Shown here: one piece after another, positions 15,036 through 18,371 of the stretch | Position numbering within the stretch: position 1 is the stretch's first letter | Layout of the letters: every line of letters starts with the position of its first letter | Source: Planctomycetota bacterium | Lineage (GTDB): Bacteria; Planctomycetota; B15-G4 | Length of the DNA stretch: 18,371 nt | Direction of reading: 5' to 3' | Assembly (NCBI GenBank): GCA_020638905.1 | Contig: JACKHP010000044.1 | Coordinates: 1 to 18,371, forward strand | Notes under the pieces: generated by a model | Seen by the model: the letters and a program-made list of their open reading frames with translations, nothing else | Database searches by the model: none | Told to the model about the DNA's origin: nothing | Translations under genes and position numbers: made by a program

Positions 15036-15107
15036 CGGGAGGCCGGGGAGTCCGCGTGAGACGGCAAGCCCCGGGAGGTCGGCGAGCCCGCGTGAGGCGG
15101 CAAGCCC
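15036..15107. repeat. Two tandem 36-bp repeats in the pseudopilin-flippase intergenic region
   Basis: The block 15036-15071 is repeated at 15072-15107 with four mismatches. Each 36-mer splits into two 18-mers, one starting CGGGAGG and one reading GCGTGAGxCGGCAAGCCC. A partial third unit may follow (GCGGGGCC). The array is immediately upstream of the flippase -10-like site and about 90 bases from the pseudopilin start. It has no spacers, so it is not a CRISPR array. Confidence 0.75.
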
Positions 15108-15130
15108 GCGGGGCCTGGCAGCCGATGACG

Positions 15131-15136
15131 TACGAT
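15131..15136 (+). promoter_or_regulatory. Possible -10 element of the flippase gene
   Basis: TACGAT within GATGACGTACGATCGCG is an AT-richer island that would start transcription about 45 bases before the GTG at 15189. No -35 consensus is evident. Confidence 0.28.
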
Positions 15137-15177
15137 CGCGACGCGCGGGGTGCGGCGCGGTTCGTCCGTCGCACGGC

Positions 15178-15183
15178 AAGGAG
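15178..15183 (+). promoter_or_regulatory. Shine-Dalgarno site for the GTG start of the flippase
   Basis: AAGGAG lies five bases before the GTG at 15189, favouring it over the in-frame ATG at 15150, which has no such site. Confidence 0.7.
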
Positions 15184-15188
15184 CCCTC

Positions 15189-16715
15189 GTGGGACATCTC
15201 GGCAGCCTCGGCAAGCATTCGTCGGTGTTCCTGGTCGCGAACATGCTCGCGCGCGCGGTCTCGATCGTGGTCACGGCGGCCATGACCGCCGTGCTGATCG
15301 ATCCCGACGCCCAGTTCGCGTACTGGGAGACGATGCTGCTGGCCGCCACGCTGATCAGCATGGTCTCGGCCCACGGCCTCACCGCCGCGCTCATGTGGAC
15401 GGTCAAGACCGGCGGCCACCTGCAGGCCGACGAGATCACCGGCGCGCGGCGCGAGCAGGTCATCGCGGCCGGCATCGGCTGGGCGCTGCTGGCCTCGGCC
15501 GTGGTCTGCGGCGGCTGCGTCCTGTTCGCCACGCCGCTGGCCCGGCTCACCACCGAGCAGACGGCGCACGCGCCGATCCTGGCGCTGCTCGTGGCGGCGC
15601 AGGGCCTGCGCGTCGTGACGTATCCCGCCGAGGGCGTGCTCAAGCTGCGCTTCCAGAGCCTGCCGATCTTCTTCATGAGCGTGGGCGAGCTGCTCGTGTC
15701 GGGCCTCGGCTCGCTGCTCGCGCTGTGGCTCGGCGCGGGCCTGCTCGGCATGGCCTGGGCCAACTTCCTGGGATCGGTCCTGCGGCTCGCGCTGGGCCTC
15801 GTGTACCTGCCCGAGATGCGGCGTCCCCGCTTCGACGGGAAGGTGGTCAAGGCGCTCGTGCGCTACGGCCTGCCGCTCATGCCCGGCGCGCTCTCCGCGG
15901 TGGTGCTGTCGCTCTCCGACCGGCGCTTCTTCATCGCCTTCGGCATGGACGGCGAGGGCGGCGTCTACGCCTTCGGCGACAAGTGGGCGCGCATGGTCGA
16001 GATGCTGCTCATCACGCCGCTGCTCGGCATGTGGCCGGCGGTCATGTTCAACATCGCCCGGGACGTCGACGCGAAGCAGCAGTTCGCGCGCCTCGCGTCG
16101 CTCTTCGCCGCCGTCGGCGGAGCCTTCGCGTTCGGCCTCACGATCATGGGACCGGTCATCACGGACGTCTTCGACCTCTCCGACGACAACGCGTTCGCCG
16201 GCGCGGCGGCGGTCATCGGCGTGCTCGGTGCCGGCTACGTGTGCTTCGGCCTGAACGAGGTGGCGCGCGCCGGCTTCCAGCTCACGGGACGCACGCGTCG
16301 CACCGCCTTCGCGATGGTGCTCGCGGCGCTGCTCAACCTCGCGCTCAACGCGTTGCTCATCCCGCGCTTCGGCGCGCTGGGCGCGGCGAGCGCGACGCTG
16401 GCCGCCTACGCCACCGCGCTGGGCGTCACGCTCTGGCTCTCGCGCTCGGTCTATCCCCAGCACTGGGAGGTCGGGCCGCTGCTGCACGTGGCGGCGGTCT
16501 TCGTGGGCGGCGCGTGGGTGCTGGGCGCCGTGCTGCCGGACTCCGGCCTGACGGCGACCGTGCTGCGCGCGCTCGCGGCGCTGGTCGTCCCGCTGCTGCT
16601 GCTGGCCACGGGCTTCCTGCGTCCCGACGAGAAGATCGCCTTGCACCGGACGCTGCGCGGTCTGCTCGCGCGGGTGCGGCTCGGGCCGCCGCCGGCCCCG
16701 TCCGGCCGAGGCTGA
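15189..16715 (+). CDS. Polysaccharide flippase (Wzx/MATE-like, MOP superfamily)
   Basis: 508-residue integral membrane protein with about 12-14 hydrophobic segments from residue 14 onward (for example SSVFLVANMLARAVSIVVTAAM, GMAWANFLGSVLRLALGLVYL, LITPLLGMWPAVMFNIA). It shows the two-bundle pattern of MOP-family lipid-linked oligosaccharide exporters: YGLPLMPGALSAVVLSLSDRRFFIAFGM opens the second half, and the C-terminal LNLALNALLIPRFGALGAASATLAAYA is the polysaccharide-synthesis C-terminal signature. It probably flips undecaprenyl-linked glycans across the inner membrane. The GTG start has AAGGAG five bases upstream. No glycosyltransferases, polymerase or chain-length regulator are in the window, so it is isolated from a biosynthesis cluster. 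The tail ends in a Pro/Gly/Arg-rich cytoplasmic stretch. Confidence 0.9.
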   Translation: MGHLGSLGKHSSVFLVANMLARAVSIVVTAAMTAVLIDPDAQFAYWETMLLAATLISMVSAHGLTAALMWTVKTGGHLQADEITGARREQVIAAGIGWALLASAVVCGGCVLFATPLARLTTEQTAHAPILALLVAAQGLRVVTYPAEGVLKLRFQSLPIFFMSVGELLVSGLGSLLALWLGAGLLGMAWANFLGSVLRLALGLVYLPEMRRPRFDGKVVKALVRYGLPLMPGALSAVVLSLSDRRFFIAFGMDGEGGVYAFGDKWARMVEMLLITPLLGMWPAVMFNIARDVDAKQQFARLASLFAAVGGAFAFGLTIMGPVITDVFDLSDDNAFAGAAAVIGVLGAGYVCFGLNEVARAGFQLTGRTRRTAFAMVLAALLNLALNALLIPRFGALGAASATLAAYATALGVTLWLSRSVYPQHWEVGPLLHVAAVFVGGAWVLGAVLPDSGLTATVLRALAALVVPLLLLATGFLRPDEKIALHRTLRGLLARVRLGPPPAPSGRG

Positions 16716-16771
16716 GCGCGAGGGCGCGTGCGGCCCCGCTCCCGCCGGTCGCGCGGGGCACGCGGCATGCC

Positions 16772-16777
16772 TATGAT
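16772..16777 (+). promoter_or_regulatory. Possible -10 element of the 16815 lipoprotein gene
   Basis: TATGAT within GCATGCCTATGATGCG is the best -10 match in the 99-base gap after the flippase and gives a leader of about 30 bases. If it is used, the upstream in-frame ATG codons near 16767 and 16773 cannot be starts. Confidence 0.3.
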
Positions 16778-16814
16778 GCGCCGCTCCCTGTCCGTCCCCC
16801 GGGATGACCGCCGG

Positions 16815-17792
16815 ATGCCCGTGACGTCCACCGCCCGCACCGCGCTCGTGCTGTCCCTGCCGCTGCTCGCCGCGGTCGGCTGCACCACGCTGCACGACCA
16901 GCCCGACCAGGTGCGGCACGACACGGTGCCCCTGGCGCCGCTCTTCTCGCCGCTCTTCGACCGCGAGGTCTCCGACGACGGGACGAGTTCGTCGTGGTCG
17001 ACGCTCTTCTGGCTCGTGGGCCACGACGAGGAGCAGCCGCGCAGCACGTCCTGGGCGCTGCCGCTCTGGTGGCACGAGGACGACCCGCCCTACGTCGAGA
17101 CGACGCTGCTCTTCCCGCTCTGGTACGAGCGCAAGGCGCACGACGAGACCGTGCGCTGGATCACGCCGCTCTACGGCTGGCAGACCTCGCCCGAGGCGCG
17201 CACCGACTGGGTCGTGCTCGACGTGTTCGACTGGCAGCGCAGCCATGTCGCCGACGCCTGGCGCAGCGGACTCTGGCTGGTCTACGACGTCGACCACCGC
17301 GATGCGCGCACCGACTTCACCCTCGTCCCGTTCATCAGCAAGTCGATCCTGCCGCTGGGGCACCTGGCGAAGTTCGAGTGGGGCTACCCCGCCGAGGGCG
17401 TCACGGTGGGTGCCCTGGGACGCACGGGCAGCCGGCGCATCGAGATCGCGAACCTGGCCGGCTTCTTCACGCTCTTCGGCTACGACGACGTGGGCGACAC
17501 GCGCGAGATCCGCGTGGGCACGCTGTTCAGCGACGAGGTGCTGTCGATCTTCCGCTCCTGGCGCGGCCGCGGCGAAGACGACCCCTTCGTGCGCGAGTGG
17601 CTCTTCCCGGTCTACATGAACCTGCAGGACGAAGAGGGCGGCTGGTCGCTCGTGGGACCGCTGTGGGGCGACGTCGACGACCGCGTGGCCGGCACGCACA
17701 CCGACTGGTGGCTGATGGGCCTGCTCTCGCGCTCGACGTCCGGCGCGGGCACGTCCTGGAGCGTGTGCGGACTCACCGTCGCCGGTCCGTGA
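16815..17792 (+). CDS. Lipoprotein with repeated aromatic PLW-type strands, unknown function
   Basis: 325 residues. MPVTSTARTALVLSLPLLAAVGCTT is a lipoprotein signal peptide with lipobox AAVGC, cysteine at residue 23. The mature part is rich in Trp, Asp and aromatic residues and shows a recurring short motif every 20-40 residues: APLFSPLFD, WALPLWWHE, LLFPLWYER, WITPLYGWQ, WLFPVYMNL, LVGPLWGD and WWLMGLLS. These look like alternating beta strands and charged loops, as in an outer-membrane-associated beta-sheet or propeller-like fold. No family is recognised with certainty, though similar PLW-repeat lipoproteins occur as hypotheticals in planctomycetes and myxobacteria. I chose ATG 16815 because it begins the signal peptide; starts at 16728 or 16767 would add an Arg-rich extension. 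It lies 99 bases after the flippase on the same strand. Confidence 0.8.
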   Translation: MPVTSTARTALVLSLPLLAAVGCTTLHDQPDQVRHDTVPLAPLFSPLFDREVSDDGTSSSWSTLFWLVGHDEEQPRSTSWALPLWWHEDDPPYVETTLLFPLWYERKAHDETVRWITPLYGWQTSPEARTDWVVLDVFDWQRSHVADAWRSGLWLVYDVDHRDARTDFTLVPFISKSILPLGHLAKFEWGYPAEGVTVGALGRTGSRRIEIANLAGFFTLFGYDDVGDTREIRVGTLFSDEVLSIFRSWRGRGEDDPFVREWLFPVYMNLQDEEGGWSLVGPLWGDVDDRVAGTHTDWWLMGLLSRSTSGAGTSWSVCGLTVAGP

Positions 17793-17811
17793 CGCGCCGC
17801 CCGGAGGCGCG
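17793..17811. terminator. Hairpin between convergent genes
   Basis: CGCGCC, loop GCCCGGA, GGCGCG forms a 6-bp stem in the 40-base gap between the lipoprotein stop at 17792 and the TPR gene stop at 17833. There is no T tract, so it is a weak bidirectional terminator candidate. Confidence 0.35.
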
Positions 17812-17832
17812 CACGTCGCACGGGCCGGTGCG

Positions 17833-18371
17833 TCATCCGCCCAGCGTCGCGAGCGCCGCGTGCGCCCGCGGGTGCCCGGGATCGAGCTGCAGCGCGCGCT
17901 CGAACTGGGCGCGGGCCTCGTCGTGCTCGCCGGCCCGCAGCAGGACGTCACCGTAGGCCACGTGCAGCTCGGCGTCGGACGGCGAGCAGCGCACCGCCTC
18001 GCGCAGATAGCCCTCGGCGTCGGCCAGCAGGTCGTCGCGCACGAGACGCGCCGCGAACGCGCGCACCTCGTCCTCGGCCCAGGTCCAGTCGGGCAACGAG
18101 CGCAGACTGGCGGCCAGACCCCACGACTCCTCGGGCGGACCCTCGCCGGCGGCGAGGTTCTCGAACGGGGTGGCGTCGACCCCGTGTGCCTCGATCACGG
18201 CGCGCGTCCCGTCGACGACGCGTTGCCAGCCGGCCAGGCGGTCGCGCACCTCGACCGCCACCGCGAGCCGGGCCTGCGGCGTCGGCACGTTCGCCGCGAT
18301 CCACGCCATCGGGTCGCAGCGCCAGCGCACCCAGGCCTCGAGCTCGGCCAGCAGCGTGTCCGGCTGGACGA
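17833..18371 (-). CDS. TPR-containing protein, C-terminal part (runs off the window)
   Basis: The frame is open to the window edge, so the GTG at 18330 is probably internal (upstream in-frame residues read VQPDTLLAELEAW). About 179 residues are visible. The first two thirds are mixed helical sequence (ARLAVAVEVRDRLAGWQRVV, then PEESWGLAASLRSLPDWTW) without a recognisable domain. The end contains two TPR units, ADAEGYLREAVRCSPSDAELHVAYGDVLLRAGEHDEARAQFERALQLDPGHPRAHAALATLGG, with the usual small/aromatic positions of the helix pairs. It is convergent with the PLW lipoprotein. Function cannot be assigned from this part; it could be a TPR tail of a larger enzyme such as a sulfotransferase, glycosyltransferase or kinase. 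Confidence 0.78.
   Translation of the reverse strand, partial: VQPDTLLAELEAWVRWRCDPMAWIAANVPTPQARLAVAVEVRDRLAGWQRVVDGTRAVIEAHGVDATPFENLAAGEGPPEESWGLAASLRSLPDWTWAEDEVRAFAARLVRDDLLADAEGYLREAVRCSPSDAELHVAYGDVLLRAGEHDEARAQFERALQLDPGHPRAHAALATLGG

Noticed and set aside
15036..15107. Possible CRISPR array
   Set aside because: The two 36-bp copies are directly adjacent with no spacers, and no cas genes are present.
14337..17951. A 1204-residue open frame on the minus strand
   Set aside because: It overlaps five well-supported genes on both strands and its product is Arg/His/Gln/Ala-rich without domains, typical of antisense frames in GC-rich DNA.

Overview
The window is a very GC-rich bacterial chromosome segment. 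Its gene content points to Planctomycetota, probably a marine lineage rich in large serine/threonine kinases, TPR proteins and FG-GAP proteins. The clues are a Hanks-type kinase fused to a WD40-like propeller, a long TPR array of the kind found behind planctomycete kinases, FG-GAP proteins with a characteristic C-terminal domain, a GspG-like pseudopilin and several lipoproteins. The assignment is by family resemblance only; there is no rRNA or marker gene here. I see no tRNA, rRNA, CRISPR array or phage module.

Layout. Positions 1-1890 (+) hold the 3' part of a TPR protein, probably the tail of a kinase. A transposase remnant (1891-2322, -) abuts its stop codon. A complete kinase/propeller protein (2365-5028, -) follows. 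Divergent from it is an FG-GAP protein (5246-6781, +) that has lost an in-frame start. A four-gene, translationally coupled MCE/Mla-type lipid transport operon reads leftwards from 10755 to 7042: MlaE-like permease, ABC ATPase-like protein, MlaD-like protein, TPR lipoprotein. Positions 10804-12110 are gene debris: a TPR remnant, a 5'-truncated FG-GAP remnant, a C-terminal scrap with an in-frame stop, and a stretch I cannot assign. Next come a DUF255/YyaL-type thioredoxin-fold protein (12171-13880, +), a small lipoprotein (13914-14321, -) and a pseudopilin (14399-14947, -). Then follow a polysaccharide flippase (15189-16715, +), a lipoprotein with repeated Pro-Leu-Trp-type strands (16815-17792, +), and the 3' end of another TPR protein (17833-18371, -) that runs out of the window.

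Most striking observation: the ATPase-like subunit of the MCE operon is an intact, coupled reading frame of normal length, yet Walker A, Q-loop, signature, Walker B glutamate and H-loop are all substituted, while the permease and MCE subunits look conserved. This looks like a pseudo-ATPase retained in a lipid transporter. The operon also ends with a TPR lipoprotein where Mla, Pqi or Mce systems usually carry MlaC or a PqiC/LptL-type lipoprotein.

Many genes are convergent pairs separated by short hairpins (6824-6837 and 6974-7007, 13885-13906, 17793-17811). Long antisense open frames are abundant because of the GC content, and I treat them as shadows.
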